From Natronococcus pandeyae (GTDB lineage Archaea > Halobacteriota > Halobacteria > Halobacteriales > Natrialbaceae), in the NCBI RefSeq assembly GCF_008122205.1, contig NZ_PHNJ01000001.1, positions 620,001 through 684,000 on the forward strand: DNA of 64,000 nt, given 5' to 3'. The notes under the pieces were generated by a model that worked only from the letters and a program-made list of their open reading frames with translations, was not told where the DNA came from and ran no database searches. Every line of letters starts with the position of its first letter. The first letter of the stretch is position 1. Shown here in pieces: positions 26,814-35,263 of this stretch. A program made the position numbers and the translations under genes.

Positions 26814-27128
26814 TTACCAACGCGCTCGTGTGAGACTCATCGCTCGCAGCGCGGCACCGACGACGATCAGTGCGATCACTGCCACCGCGAGCCACTGACC
26901 GGTGTGGGTCGCGAGCGCCTCCCCGACCATGCCGAGGAGGTCGGCGCCGACTGCCTGTCCAACGGCGAACAGCACGACTGCGAGACCGACGAGTACAACG
27001 ATCGTCTGAACGACGGTCGAGGCCATCCACGCTCCTGGAGCGAACCGCCGACCGCGCGGCTCTTCGTCCGGCGGTCGACCGTCCTTCGGCTCGGTGCGGG
27101 AATTACCGCGTTCAGTCTGTTCGGACAT
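26814..27128 (-). CDS. Two-helix membrane protein of unknown function
   Basis: 104 residues: a polar N-terminus with EPKDGRPPDEEPRGRRF, then two hydrophobic segments (about 37-60 and 72-95) and a short basic tail (SLTRARW). Start ATG 27128, with an AT-rich CATAATAATC box about 40 nt upstream. I do not recognise the family. Confidence 0.65.
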   Translation of the reverse strand: MSEQTERGNSRTEPKDGRPPDEEPRGRRFAPGAWMASTVVQTIVVLVGLAVVLFAVGQAVGADLLGMVGEALATHTGQWLAVAVIALIVVGAALRAMSLTRARW

Positions 27129-27385
27129 AGGCAATCACCCAATTACGATTATTCCCGAGAGACGGATTATTATGCCCCAGATAAGGTTTCACAGCGCTCG
27201 TCCGCTGTCAGTTCCCGAATAGTCGCTGCATTTCTCACGGAAACCCACCATTGTAACCAGACCGGCATGAAATAGCGTACCATGCAAGCGCGTCCGTTTT
27301 TACGCCTTCCTTCGCGGTCAGATAAACGCACATTTTACGACTGTTTGTCTGGTGAAACAGTAGGTGAGAGCGCCACCGCCACGAC

Positions 27386-28363
27386 TCACGTCCAGCGGTC
27401 CAGCCCCGTCTGGGTGGCGTGCTCCTCGATCCGCTCGAAGCTGCGCTCGACCTCGTCCGCGTGAACGCCCCACTCTTCGACGACGTAGGCCCGTGCGGCG
27501 TCGAGATCCGGCTCGAGCGTCGTCTCGAACTCGTAGTCGTCGGTCACGTCGGGGTCGCGAAACAGCTGGCGAACCCGGTCGCCATACTCGACAGTGTCGC
27601 CGCGGGCCTCGAGCACGCTCCAGAGGTCCCCGTGCTCGGTGATCTCGCTGAGCGCCGTCTTCGGGCCGATTCCCGAGACGCCCGGATTGAAGTCCGTCCC
27701 GATGAGGATTGCGGCGTCGATCAGCTGCTCGAGCGTCAGGTCGTGGTGGTCGAGGGTGGCCTCGAGATCCATGAGTTCGGGGTCGCCCTTGCTCGTCAGC
27801 TGTCGGAGCGTCAGCGGCGCGCCGAACAGCAACGCGTCGTAGTCCTCCGAGCCGACGTAGTCGGCGTCGCCGCGCCTGGCCATGTGGGCGGCCTGGGCCT
27901 CGCCCTCGGCGGGGGCCTCGACGACCGGGACGTCGAGCAACTCGAGCAGTTCCCGACTGGTCTCCTGGATGGTCTCCGTCAGCCGCTGTGTGCGGGACTC
28001 GAGCTGGGCGATGGCCACCTGGTCGCCCTTCTCGCGGGCGGTCTCGAGCTGTTCCTCGTAGCTCCGGCGCTGCTCGCGGCGGGACTCGATCTCGTCTTCT
28101 TTCAGCTGGGAGGGGCCGCCGTCGAAGACCATCACCGGCGTCACGTCGTGCTCGAAGAAGCGCGAGATGCCCTGGACGATGCCGATGAGGTTCGCCACCT
28201 CGGTGCCGTCGGCGGTCGTGTACTTCTCGCTGGACGTCCACTTGACCGTCGTCGTCAGGTAGCGGTAGAGCCAGTTGTGGGCGTCGACGGCGATCACGCC
28301 CTCGATATCGTCGAACGACACGTCCTCGATGACCGCGATGTCTCGCAGTGCAGCGTTACCCAT
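27386..28363 (-). CDS. fen: Flap endonuclease 1 (FEN1/Rad2 family)
   Basis: 325-residue structure-specific nuclease that removes 5' flaps in Okazaki maturation and repair. Metal ligands visible: D27 (AVDAHN), D81 (VFDGG), E149/E154/E156 ([12 protein letters not shown]), D174/D176 ([10 protein letters not shown]) and D224 (GTDFNPG). The helix-hairpin-helix [11 protein letters not shown] follows. The extreme C-terminus QTGLDRWT fits a short PCNA-interaction motif. Normal length, single gene. Confidence 0.95.
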   Translation of the reverse strand: MGNAALRDIAVIEDVSFDDIEGVIAVDAHNWLYRYLTTTVKWTSSEKYTTADGTEVANLIGIVQGISRFFEHDVTPVMVFDGGPSQLKEDEIESRREQRRSYEEQLETAREKGDQVAIAQLESRTQRLTETIQETSRELLELLDVPVVEAPAEGEAQAAHMARRGDADYVGSEDYDALLFGAPLTLRQLTSKGDPELMDLEATLDHHDLTLEQLIDAAILIGTDFNPGVSGIGPKTALSEITEHGDLWSVLEARGDTVEYGDRVRQLFRDPDVTDDYEFETTLEPDLDAARAYVVEEWGVHADEVERSFERIEEHATQTGLDRWT

Positions 28364-28452
28364 TACCCGTTGTTCGTGGCTCTCGGATTTGAATCGTTGG
28401 CTTCTCGCTCGAGATTCCGATAGTCGAATAGGGAGTTCGAGATCAGCGTAGC

Positions 28453-28562
28453 GACTTCGGGGACAGTGGCGTAACCGACGACTTCGAGAACAGTGACTTC
28501 GGGGACAGTGGCGTCGGACGACTTCGAAAACAGTGCTGTAACCGACGACTTCGAGAACAGCG
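28453..28562. repeat. Five-copy GACTTCGRGRACAGTG short repeat
   Basis: The 16-mer GACTTCGRGRACAGTG (R = A/G, slight variation) starts at 28453, 28480, 28495, 28520 and 28547, with spacers containing GTAACCGAC. Spacing alternates 27, 15, 25 and 27 nt, so longer units with deletions are likely. It sits upstream of the FEN1 start and next to a dispersed repeat at 28579. No gene is supported in 28364-28746. Confidence 0.75.
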
Positions 28563-28578
28563 ACTCACACGAACACCA

Positions 28579-28690
28579 GGGATTCCACGTCCTCCCCAGC
28601 CGACTCGCTCGCGTTCGCGAACGCTCGCTCGTCCCTCGCGTTTCGAGCCGCGACTCGCTGTCGCTCGCCGCGGCACTGCGCGCCGGTGAG
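28579..28690 (+). repeat. Dispersed modular repeat, copy A
   Basis: The core CACGTCCTCCCCAGC (within 28579-28603) is followed by CG-rich 'GCTCG' runs, then TCCCTCGCG and a GCGCGCCGG end. The same order (core, variable part, TCCCTYGCR, GCGC end) occurs at 44994 (+) and in reverse at 45769. It is non-coding and mobile-looking, with no transposase present. The ends are approximate. Confidence 0.65.
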
Positions 28691-28746
28691 ACGACCGGAC
28701 CACTACAGCCTACAGTCGGTCAGTCCGGTAGCTCCAGTCTGCTGGT

Positions 28747-29322
28747 TCACTCGGTGTGCGGCTGTTCGTCCGTCGTGTGGTCTCGTTCGGGCGGCCCGCA
28801 GTCGTTCCTCTCCTCGAGAAAGGTCTCTTCTTCCTCCGAGAGATCTCGATTCCGAAACTCGTCGAGGCCGTCCTGATAGCGGTCGCGTCTCGAGGAGCCG
28901 TCGTCGGTCGAATCGTCGAGGGGGTCGGGGTGCTCGAGGATCAGTTCGGCGATCCCGGTCGTCTCTCCGGTGTAGCCGAAGCCAGCCCGGTAGAGCGCCT
29001 CGTAGGCGAACGGGTTGTTGACCGCGATCCGGAAACGGTCGTACCCTCGCTCGATGGCGTGCTCGCGAACGTGTCGAACGAGCGCTGGTCCGATGCCGTC
29101 GCCGCGGCGGTCGTCTGCGACGGTGACGTACCGCAGCCAGAGGGTGTCCTCGTCCGTGCGGTCCTCGTTGAACGCGAGGGCTCCGACGATCGTTCCGGAC
29201 TCGTCTCGAGCGACCGCCTTTCCCGTGTTCGTCATGACGAACTTCCCGGCGTAGCTGAACCGCTCGTGATCGAGACGTAGCTTCGGTCCGTCCGGCGGCC
29301 ATCCCAGCAGTTCGTACTCCAC
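28747..29322 (-). CDS. GNAT-family N-acetyltransferase
   Basis: 191 residues. The acetyl-CoA motif A is LWLRYVTVADDRRGDGIGPA, followed by AINNP-like VNNPFAYEALYRAGFGYTG (motif B). Residues ~135-191 are an acidic/basic disordered tail (DPLDDSTDDGSSRRDRYQDG and on), which makes it longer than usual. Such enzymes acetylate small molecules or proteins; the target is unknown. A long palindrome lies 14 nt upstream of the start. Confidence 0.87.
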   Translation of the reverse strand: MEYELLGWPPDGPKLRLDHERFSYAGKFVMTNTGKAVARDESGTIVGALAFNEDRTDEDTLWLRYVTVADDRRGDGIGPALVRHVREHAIERGYDRFRIAVNNPFAYEALYRAGFGYTGETTGIAELILEHPDPLDDSTDDGSSRRDRYQDGLDEFRNRDLSEEEETFLEERNDCGPPERDHTTDEQPHTE

Positions 29323-29335
29323 ACCCGCCGCTTAC

Positions 29336-29361
29336 GTGCCAGCTACTATAGTTGCTGGCAC
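29336..29361. promoter_or_regulatory. 26-bp near-perfect palindrome between divergent genes
   Basis: GTGCCAGC ... GCTGGCAC flank a centre TACTATAGTT; only one mirrored position (two bases) breaks full symmetry over 26 bp. It lies 14 nt before the GNAT start, with the next gene divergent at 29473. An operator for a dimeric repressor is the simplest reading; a hairpin is possible too. Confidence 0.6.
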
Positions 29362-29394
29362 GGATCGGCCTCGTGCCCGTGGAACTCGGCAGGG

Positions 29395-29430
29395 TAGGCT
29401 TTCCAGGAGAATCTGCGGGCTAGGCTTTCC
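29395..29430 (+). repeat. Direct repeat TAGGCTTTCC, two copies 26 bp apart
   Basis: TAGGCTTTCC occurs at 29395-29404 and 29421-29430, each followed by a similar RGG/GRGA context. The copies lie 45-80 nt before ATG 29473. They may be activator sites upstream of that promoter (CCTTTTT at about 29438). Confidence 0.45.
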
Positions 29431-29472
29431 GGGTGAGCCTTTTTGCTGCTGTTCGTGGGAGCACCTCTCGCC

Positions 29473-30024
29473 ATGAGCACCGAACAGAGCGAGACGGCCG
29501 AGACCGGAATGAGTGGAAGCGGTGGGTGGGTAGTCGGCGGCGCGGTCGGCGGTGCGATCGGCGCCCTCGCGTTCGGCGCGCTCGTCTGGGCTCTGGATCC
29601 GGCAGTCGTACAAGCGGCCATTCCAGCGATCTACGGGCTGGATCCCGTGGGTATCGTCGGCTGGGGAATCCACGTTGCCCACGGGGTCGTGCTCGGTGTG
29701 CTCTTCGGCTTCCTCGTCACGCGCGAGTTCATTCTTGGAACTCTACGGATGACCGTCGAAACCGACGCGCTCTCGCGAACCGGCGTCTGGCTCCGCGTCG
29801 TCGCCGCAGGGTTCGTCTTCGGCCTCTCAATCTGGGCGATCCTGCCCGTACTCGTCCTTCCCGCCTGGGTCGAGGCGCTCGGTGCCGACCCGGCCGGCGA
29901 GTTCCCCGTCTTCGCCGCCGAGAGCCTCGTCGGCCACCTTCTGTTCGGAACCGTTCTGGGGCTGGTCTTCGCCACGATGGTCGACCTCACCGATCGGCTG
30001 GCGACGCCGCCGCTCGAGGAGTGA
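29473..30024 (+). CDS. Four-helix membrane protein of unknown function
   Basis: 183 residues with four hydrophobic segments (about 18-40, 58-78, 102-125, 150-170). Helices 1-2 contain Gly-rich GGAVGGAIGALAFGALVWAL and HVAHGVVLGVLFGFLV; helix 4 repeats the pattern (VGHLLFGTVLGLVF). This suggests an internal duplication of a two-helix hairpin with a buried His. Start ATG 29473 leaves the first seven residues plus an acidic stretch before helix 1. I do not know a function. Confidence 0.72.
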   Translation: MSTEQSETAETGMSGSGGWVVGGAVGGAIGALAFGALVWALDPAVVQAAIPAIYGLDPVGIVGWGIHVAHGVVLGVLFGFLVTREFILGTLRMTVETDALSRTGVWLRVVAAGFVFGLSIWAILPVLVLPAWVEALGADPAGEFPVFAAESLVGHLLFGTVLGLVFATMVDLTDRLATPPLEE

Positions 30025-30088
30025 GACGATCCGATGTGGGTAGCGAGTGCAAGGGAAGACGTAACGCGGACCACTGGCATATGTTACC

Positions 30089-30463
30089 ATGCGAATGGAT
30101 AACGAACAGTCCGCCTCGGATCGATCCCGTACCGATCGGAGCGTGATAGACAACGCGTTCTTGATCCTTCAGAACCAGGAGCGACGGTACGCGCTGTACT
30201 TCTTACTCGAACACGAAACCGCGTCGCTAGAGGAGGTCGCCGACATCGTCACTGGCTGGCCGCGAGCGTCGGAGTACGGGATAACCGGCCGCGAAACTCG
30301 GGATCAGGTCCTCCGAGATCTCCGGCATCGTCACGTTCCAGCGATGGCTGAAGCGGGTATCGTCGACTACGACGAGGAGACGGACACGCTCTCGTTTGCC
30401 CCGTGTCCGCCGGCGACGCGGTCGTTCGTTCGATTGGCCTGTCTCGCGGAAACCGTTCCCTGA
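30089..30463 (+). CDS. Winged-helix protein (DUF7344-type), paired with DICT gene
   Basis: 124 residues: LILQNQERRYALYFLLEHETASLEEVADIV is the start of a haloarchaeal winged helix, followed by LRDLRHRHVPAMAEAGIVDY (recognition wing). The pattern 'ERRYALYFLLEH' matches regulators that are read with DICT sensor genes. The next gene (30504) encodes a DICT domain 40 nt downstream, so the two probably act together in sensing and transcription control. TATA-like GCATATG lies only ~10 nt upstream, so ATG 30095 is a possible alternative start. Confidence 0.82.
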   Translation: MRMDNEQSASDRSRTDRSVIDNAFLILQNQERRYALYFLLEHETASLEEVADIVTGWPRASEYGITGRETRDQVLRDLRHRHVPAMAEAGIVDYDEETDTLSFAPCPPATRSFVRLACLAETVP

Positions 30464-30503
30464 GTATGTCCACTGAACTACCACACGGGCGGGGAGGAAC
30501 TCG

Positions 30504-31259
30504 ATGACGTTTCGCGAGTTTCTCGATCGGTTCGACCGGACAGAACGAACGATCACCATCTACGCGCCGACTTCTCATCCCGACATCGTCGACCAGTTCG
30601 AAACCCGCGTGGTATCAGTTACGCACACCCCGCTTCCCTCAGTGGCGCGGGACGAGGGGTTTCTCGTCATTCGGGATACGAGCGGGTTCGTCGCCTCGAT
30701 CGGCATGCGCGAGGTTCGGGAGTTTCTCGAGCCGCCGATCTACCGCCCCTGGGACGAGGCGTTCGCGAACGCCGAGTACCGAGTTCTGCTCGAGATCCTC
30801 GACGACACGGTGTGGTACTCCCTCGATCGTCGCCAGCTTCTCGCGACGAGTCGGGAGATCGAGGATCGAGCGTGGCGCGTCGGCGAGGGGACGCTCCGCG
30901 TCGGCTTCCAGCGACTGTCGCTCCTGCAGCATCAGCTCCCGATTTACGAGCGGCTGGCCGAGGAGACGAACCTCGAGATACACGTTTACGGACGGACAGA
31001 CGACTCCCCACCGAACCCGAACGGGCTGACGATCCACGCGGTCGATGTCGGCGACGCCGACGATTCGGACGGGTCCGATACCGCTTCCGGCGAGATCGGC
31101 GAGTTCTGGTTTCTCACGTTCGACGGCGGTGACGACGAGCAGCAGGCCTGCGCCTTACTCGCCGAAGAGCGGGATCCGGACGAGTTCGCCGGCTTCTGGA
31201 GCTACGATCCGGCCGTCGTCGACGAGATCGCATCGCACGTCGCCTCGACGTACGGCTGA
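30504..31259 (+). CDS. DICT sensory domain protein
   Basis: 251 residues. Residues ~1-110 (FREFLDRFDRTERTITIYAP, FLVIRDTSGFVASIG) and ~110-250 form the haloarchaeal DICT arrangement, with the ending EFWFLTFDGGDDEQQACALL typical. The DICT domain is known from light and stress signalling proteins and is thought to bind a ligand. Here it is linked to the preceding winged-helix gene. It ends directly before a strong terminator hairpin. Confidence 0.85.
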   Translation: MTFREFLDRFDRTERTITIYAPTSHPDIVDQFETRVVSVTHTPLPSVARDEGFLVIRDTSGFVASIGMREVREFLEPPIYRPWDEAFANAEYRVLLEILDDTVWYSLDRRQLLATSREIEDRAWRVGEGTLRVGFQRLSLLQHQLPIYERLAEETNLEIHVYGRTDDSPPNPNGLTIHAVDVGDADDSDGSDTASGEIGEFWFLTFDGGDDEQQACALLAEERDPDEFAGFWSYDPAVVDEIASHVASTYG

Positions 31260-31260
31260 A

Positions 31261-31288
31261 CTCGGTGACGATCACCGAGCGGTTTTTT
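31261..31288 (+). terminator. Hairpin plus T-run terminator after the DICT gene
   Basis: A perfect 8-bp stem CTCGGTGA/TCACCGAG with a CGA loop (31261-31279) is followed by CGG and TTTTTT (31283-31288), starting 1 nt after the stop codon. The T-run is also ~26-31 nt before ATG 31314, so the same bases may act as TATA-like element of the next gene. Confidence 0.65.
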
Positions 31289-31313
31289 GTCGGTTGTCCC
31301 GTACTCCGACGCG

Positions 31314-31592
31314 ATGACGTACGGCGAACTACTCGAGGCCGAACTCGAACAGTCCCCGGAGATGGCCGCCGACTGGCTGCGCGAACTCGCCGACGAACTC
31401 GAGGCCGGCGACGAACTGACCGTCTCGACCGACGACGACTCCGTCACGGTCGAGTTGCCGACCGACACGCTCGAATTCGAGGTCGAACTCGAGCGCGAAC
31501 CGGAAGACGACGACCACGACGAGATCGAACTGGAGATCGAACTCGAGTGGGTCGTCCCGAGCGCGGGGTCGGACGAGGAGACCGAGGAGTAG
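31314..31592 (+). CDS. Amphi-Trp domain protein
   Basis: 92 residues with three parts: an N-terminal helix region ELLEAELEQSPEMAADWLRE, a beta-rich Asp/Glu stretch (SVTVELPTDTLEFEVELERE), and the end IELEIELEWVVPSAG carrying the Trp motif that names the family. It is a small soluble haloarchaeal family of unknown role. Start ATG 31314 fits the family start. A T-run (31613-31618) after a weak hairpin lies 20 nt past the stop, between convergent genes. Confidence 0.82.
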   Translation: MTYGELLEAELEQSPEMAADWLRELADELEAGDELTVSTDDDSVTVELPTDTLEFEVELEREPEDDDHDEIELEIELEWVVPSAGSDEETEE

Positions 31593-31644
31593 CGCCGCTC
31601 CTGGAATACTTGCTTTTTTGGATCGAGAATCCCCGCGCCGGCAG

Positions 31645-32124
31645 TCAGAACCGATTCCGCCAGCGCTGAGTCCGCAGCACCTCGTCTTTCATCGCGGAAC
31701 AGTGTTCTTTCGCGCGGTCCTCTTCGAACTCGTCGGTCATGTCGTCGGCGCACTCCGCCCACGAGCCGCCGATCGAGGACCAGTACTCGAGGACGCTATC
31801 CCTGTCCCACCCCTCGGGGAGACCATCCAGCCCGTTTACGTCTTCGTCGACGACTTCGGTCAGTGCCTCGCCGTCGGTCTGCCGGGTCGCGTCGCCGTCC
31901 TCGAGCTCGCTCGCTTCTAACGCGCCGGCCCGGTAGACCGCCGAACCGACGGCCTCGAGTCCGACGACGTACGCCGGCTGGTCGTCGCTCGCCGAGACAT
32001 CCGCGAGTTCGTCCTCGCCCTGCGGGAACTCGAACCCGCTCGTCAGGACGGCCGCGACGACGCCGCGGCCGTCGGGGGTCGCGACGACATCTCCCTCGTC
32101 GTACCTGGTACTGGTGTCGCTCAT
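31645..32124 (-). CDS. Hypothetical acidic protein with C-terminal Cys pair
   Basis: 159 residues starting MSDTSTRYDEGDVVATPDGR. The N-terminal ~60 look like a small beta barrel (VVATPDGRGVVAAVLTSGFE). The C-terminal ~55 form a helical unit WDRDSVLEYWSSIGGSWAEC...EHCSAMKDEVLRTQRWRN with two Cys. The family is not recognised with confidence; similar C-termini occur in haloviral or proviral proteins (recollection only). Start ATG 32124 is chosen over an upstream in-frame ATG at 32232. Confidence 0.6.
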   Translation of the reverse strand: MSDTSTRYDEGDVVATPDGRGVVAAVLTSGFEFPQGEDELADVSASDDQPAYVVGLEAVGSAVYRAGALEASELEDGDATRQTDGEALTEVVDEDVNGLDGLPEGWDRDSVLEYWSSIGGSWAECADDMTDEFEEDRAKEHCSAMKDEVLRTQRWRNRF

Positions 32125-32397
32125 ACGCGCCGAAACGTCTGCCACGCCGGTATCGTCGGTGCCAGGAAACGCAAGGCGCGTTGTTCGAGTCGCGACGGCG
32201 GTTTCGATCCTATCTTCGAGTATCTGACACAACCACCGACGAGTTCGTTCTCGGAGCTCCAGAGGCTGGGATAGCGCCTCCTCGACCCTCCGTACGTTGC
32301 TACGGCGACTGTCGCGACAATATTGGATGATAGCTGTCTAAAGAATTAGACCGCTGTCACCAGAAAACATTTATTAACAGACAGGAAAGCAGGATCC

Positions 32398-32682
32398 GTG
32401 TCTACAGGGTTTCACGACCGGCCGACCGACAGCGCTCCCGACTTCCCCGAGGCTATCGTCGAGGAGGTAGCCGAACTCGAGGGCGTCTCCCCAACAGAGC
32501 TTCATCCGCCCCTCTACAGCGTCATCGACACCGAGGCCCTGGCCCAACTCTTTCACACGGTCGACGGAGAGGGCTGCGTGACGTTCGAATGGGTCGGGTA
32601 CGAAATCACGGCCCACCAGGGCGGCCAGGTTACCGTCTTCGACCCACCGCGTGAAGCGGAGCGTTCGGTTTCCGAGGAGTGA
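32398..32682 (+). CDS. HalOD1 output domain protein
   Basis: 94 residues with the HalOD1 pattern ELHPPLYSVIDTEALAQLF, then GCVTFEWVGYEITAHQGGQV. HalOD1 is a haloarchaeal output domain often found alone or after response-regulator receivers. The start codon is GTG at 32398, supported by a TATA-like TTTATTAAC at about 32369, ~29 nt upstream. It probably acts in signalling; no receiver is fused here. Confidence 0.85.
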   Translation: MSTGFHDRPTDSAPDFPEAIVEEVAELEGVSPTELHPPLYSVIDTEALAQLFHTVDGEGCVTFEWVGYEITAHQGGQVTVFDPPREAERSVSEE

Positions 32683-32704
32683 CTCGAGTCGTGGATTTTG
32701 CGTC

Positions 32705-32926
32705 CTACTCGCCTACCTGAAGCCGCTTTCGGCGTTCTTCGAACTCCTCGCTCCGGAGTTCGCGGCGGGCAAGGGCGAGTCGCAGTTCCTCGAGGGCGGT
32801 GTCCGATTCCCGCTCGCTGGTCTCGAGAATTCCCCTGAAAAGAAGGTACCTACCGCCACCGATCAGGAGCAAGAAGACCAGCCACGTGCCGAGCCAGGTC
32901 CACCCGCTTCCGGTACCATCCAACAT
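32705..32926 (-). CDS. SHOCT domain membrane protein
   Basis: 73 residues: one membrane helix (about 12-30, WLGTWLVFLLLIGGGRYLLF) followed by a short C-terminal SHOCT domain (EELRLALARRELRSEEFEER). SHOCT is a ~30-residue oligomerisation motif. The gene is convergent with the HalOD1 gene and ends 22 nt from it. Function unknown. Confidence 0.8.
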   Translation of the reverse strand: MLDGTGSGWTWLGTWLVFLLLIGGGRYLLFRGILETSERESDTALEELRLALARRELRSEEFEERRKRLQVGE

Positions 32927-33071
32927 GTGACTGCCAGCTTATGCACGTATCATAAGAAGCGGCACGAGCAGTATGAGTGCGACTGCTCGTGACGTTGTTC
33001 GCGTGAGAATATGTGCGGACCAGTATTGTTCCGAGACTATCTTTAAACTAATCATAGTACAAATAGGAAGT

Positions 33072-33272
33072 ATGACAACGGACAAGCGTCCGAATTCGTG
33101 GTCTGACCCGGAGTATGTTTCAGGTATTGTCGGGGTTATCGCTACGGGTACACTCTTTCTTTACAGCGCACTAGTCGACTCTGCTCCCTCCGTTGAGACG
33201 ATCGGTTTCATCGTACTCTGGATCTTTCTACCAATGGGTCTAGCGTACGAAATAGCCCAGCGAAGGGGGTAA
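33072..33272 (+). CDS. Small two-helix membrane protein
   Basis: 66 residues: polar start MTTDKRPNSWSDPEYVSG, then helices at about 17-37 and 41-60, ending YEIAQRRG. TATA-like TCTTTAAAC at about 33039 lies ~30 nt before ATG 33072. AT content is higher than in core genes. Similar short two-helix proteins are common in haloarchaea. Function unknown. Confidence 0.62.
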   Translation: MTTDKRPNSWSDPEYVSGIVGVIATGTLFLYSALVDSAPSVETIGFIVLWIFLPMGLAYEIAQRRG

Positions 33273-33589
33273 TTCTCTGCTCAACACCGCATCTGTACAG
33301 AGCGGTTCGGTAGATAGTGTAGTAGGTCGCTGCCCACGCGCTTTTCTAACCTAGCCGACGTTATCGATACACATCTCTACCTCCCATGCTTCTCTCGAGA
33401 GATAGACCGGCTTATACGGAGGAATGTCCCCGTCTCTGCCGCCTCTGGAATCTGCTTCTCTTCCGGTCCATTCCTAACTCGGACGTACTAAACTCCTATA
33501 CGTGGGAGTGTAGAACGGGTAGGTTCCATCCACTCTACAATTTAGCCAGCAGGTGAGAAAATCCATTTTGAAATTAGAGAAGAGCTGTA
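33273..33589. other. AT-richer intergenic stretch without a gene
   Basis: No RNA or convincing coding frame seen. Base composition is lower in GC than the flanking core genome, in line with the accessory character of 32.9-35.8 kb. Confidence 0.35.
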
Positions 33590-35263
33590 CTACGAGTCGT
33601 CGATCTCCTCGACTCCCTCCGAATGGATATTGAAACCGTACGTAAGGTCGTCGGAAGCACATGAGCCTCTACTGAACCAAAAGTCGGCTGTTTCACCCGG
33701 ATCGAGTTCGATCGTTTTGTTGTGGCGCTCGCCGTCTGGCCCTCTAACAGTGAGCCGATAGTCCTCAGTGATGTTTTCCACCGTTGCGGACCTACTGCAG
33801 CTTTGCCTACCGTACCTATTGTAAAGCGGAATGTAGTCACCACTCTCTTCAGCACTGATCGAAGAGTCCGTGACCTCGAGTTTTTCGTCGAGCTCGGAAT
33901 CCAGATCGAAGTCGGGTTCCAGATCATCGACATGCACGGAAGCATGGAAGCGTGCCATCTCGACTGTATACTCAGCTGCATCTTCAATCCCCTCCACAAG
34001 ATCTACACCGGTTGAGTACACTCGACTCTCGCCTTCGTCGAGCTGCTCACGCTCGCTCGCACCAAGGCGTCCACTTCCGGTGATGTTCTCACCGTCATCG
34101 TCATCGACGTGCGTATCGAACCTAAAGGAGAGTTGATATTTGTCGGCGCTGGTTTTCTCAAGTTCAACGCGAACCTCAACCTCGGTCCTGTCCTCATCAC
34201 GCCAGACAAAGGCGTGGTCTCGAACCTCCAGATGCTCTTCAGCTTCTTCAGAGAGGATCACCTCTCCTTCTGCATCAATCTCCTCGTTGTGATCATTGAC
34301 CACTTCGGCTTCTTCGAACTCGTAGTCCTCCGTTCCGATCTGAACCAGATAACTCTCGACGTCCTCAGTACAGGATCCCTCGATCTCCTTTTCATCTGAT
34401 TCACCTGGCCCGAGGTTCGTGAGCCCGCGCTCGAGATAATCACTATTCACGGTGGCACTGATGACGTACTCGTCAGTGACGTTCGTGGCACCGATCGTGA
34501 GCCGACACTGACCACTCCCAGGTTCGCCAACCCAACTGAACTCGTGATCGATCTCGAGTTTCTCCTCGAGTTCGGAATGGATGTCGACGTCAGCCTCCAT
34601 CGCATCGGCTGAACGGATGGCACTGAAATTCACGACTTCGAACGTATACTGGTCGGCTCCCTCGCAATCGTCGAAGCTGACCGTGTAGACTCGGCTCTTA
34701 CCTTCACCAAGATCATCTCTACTCACACTCGGGCCGGATTTCTCCGCGATCGTCTCACCGTCATCAGAGTAGAGCGTTACCTCGGTATCAAACGAGACGT
34801 GGTACTCGTCGTCGCTGCTGATTCGCTCGAGTTCCGCGTAAAACTCGCACCCGCTCCCATCCGAGTCGAGATCGTGACTCAGAACGTCCAGATGCGCTTC
34901 AGCTTCCTCGGGAAGGGCCACATCTGGTCGTTCTTCCGGCTCATCGTCCTCATCGTCTTCTGCGTCCTCTTGTTCCTCTTCTTCTTCCTGGTCTTGCTCT
35001 TCCTGCTCTTCCTGCTCCTCTTCTTCCTGGATCTCGTACTCCTCTTCTTCGTCATCCTGGTCGTCATCCTGGCCGTCGGTATCGTCGGTGCTGTCGTCCC
35101 CACCGAGGCCATCGTCCTCTTCGGGACCGTCACTGCCGTCTTGGTCGTGATCGTCGGGGTCGTCACCATTTACCTCATCAGACTCGTCCTCGAGCTCGGA
35201 ACAGCCAGCGAGTGCAGCAGAGAAGGTAATACCAGTATTCGCTAGTACCGTCCGTCTATCCAT
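33590..35263 (-). CDS. Large acidic lipoprotein with duplicated two-module architecture
   Basis: 557 residues. Signal peptide MDRRTVLANTGITFSAALAG, then Cys21 in the lipobox (LAGC), so it is probably a lipid-anchored, possibly Tat-exported surface protein. Residues ~22-115 form a Glu/Asp/Gln linker with strings of EEQ. The rest reads as modules A-B-A-B: A1 (~116-220) and A2 (~331-445) share LPEEAEAHLDV/LSEEAEEHLEV and GEGKSRVY/DEGESRVY; B1 (~221-330) and B2 (~446-557) share HSELEEKLEI/DSELDEKLEV and a C-terminal Cys pair. No enzyme motif; adhesion or ligand binding is a guess. TATA-like CCTTTATTTG precedes the start. Confidence 0.8.
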   Translation of the reverse strand: MDRRTVLANTGITFSAALAGCSELEDESDEVNGDDPDDHDQDGSDGPEEDDGLGGDDSTDDTDGQDDDQDDEEEEYEIQEEEEQEEQEEQDQEEEEEQEDAEDDEDDEPEERPDVALPEEAEAHLDVLSHDLDSDGSGCEFYAELERISSDDEYHVSFDTEVTLYSDDGETIAEKSGPSVSRDDLGEGKSRVYTVSFDDCEGADQYTFEVVNFSAIRSADAMEADVDIHSELEEKLEIDHEFSWVGEPGSGQCRLTIGATNVTDEYVISATVNSDYLERGLTNLGPGESDEKEIEGSCTEDVESYLVQIGTEDYEFEEAEVVNDHNEEIDAEGEVILSEEAEEHLEVRDHAFVWRDEDRTEVEVRVELEKTSADKYQLSFRFDTHVDDDDGENITGSGRLGASEREQLDEGESRVYSTGVDLVEGIEDAAEYTVEMARFHASVHVDDLEPDFDLDSELDEKLEVTDSSISAEESGDYIPLYNRYGRQSCSRSATVENITEDYRLTVRGPDGERHNKTIELDPGETADFWFSRGSCASDDLTYGFNIHSEGVEEIDDS

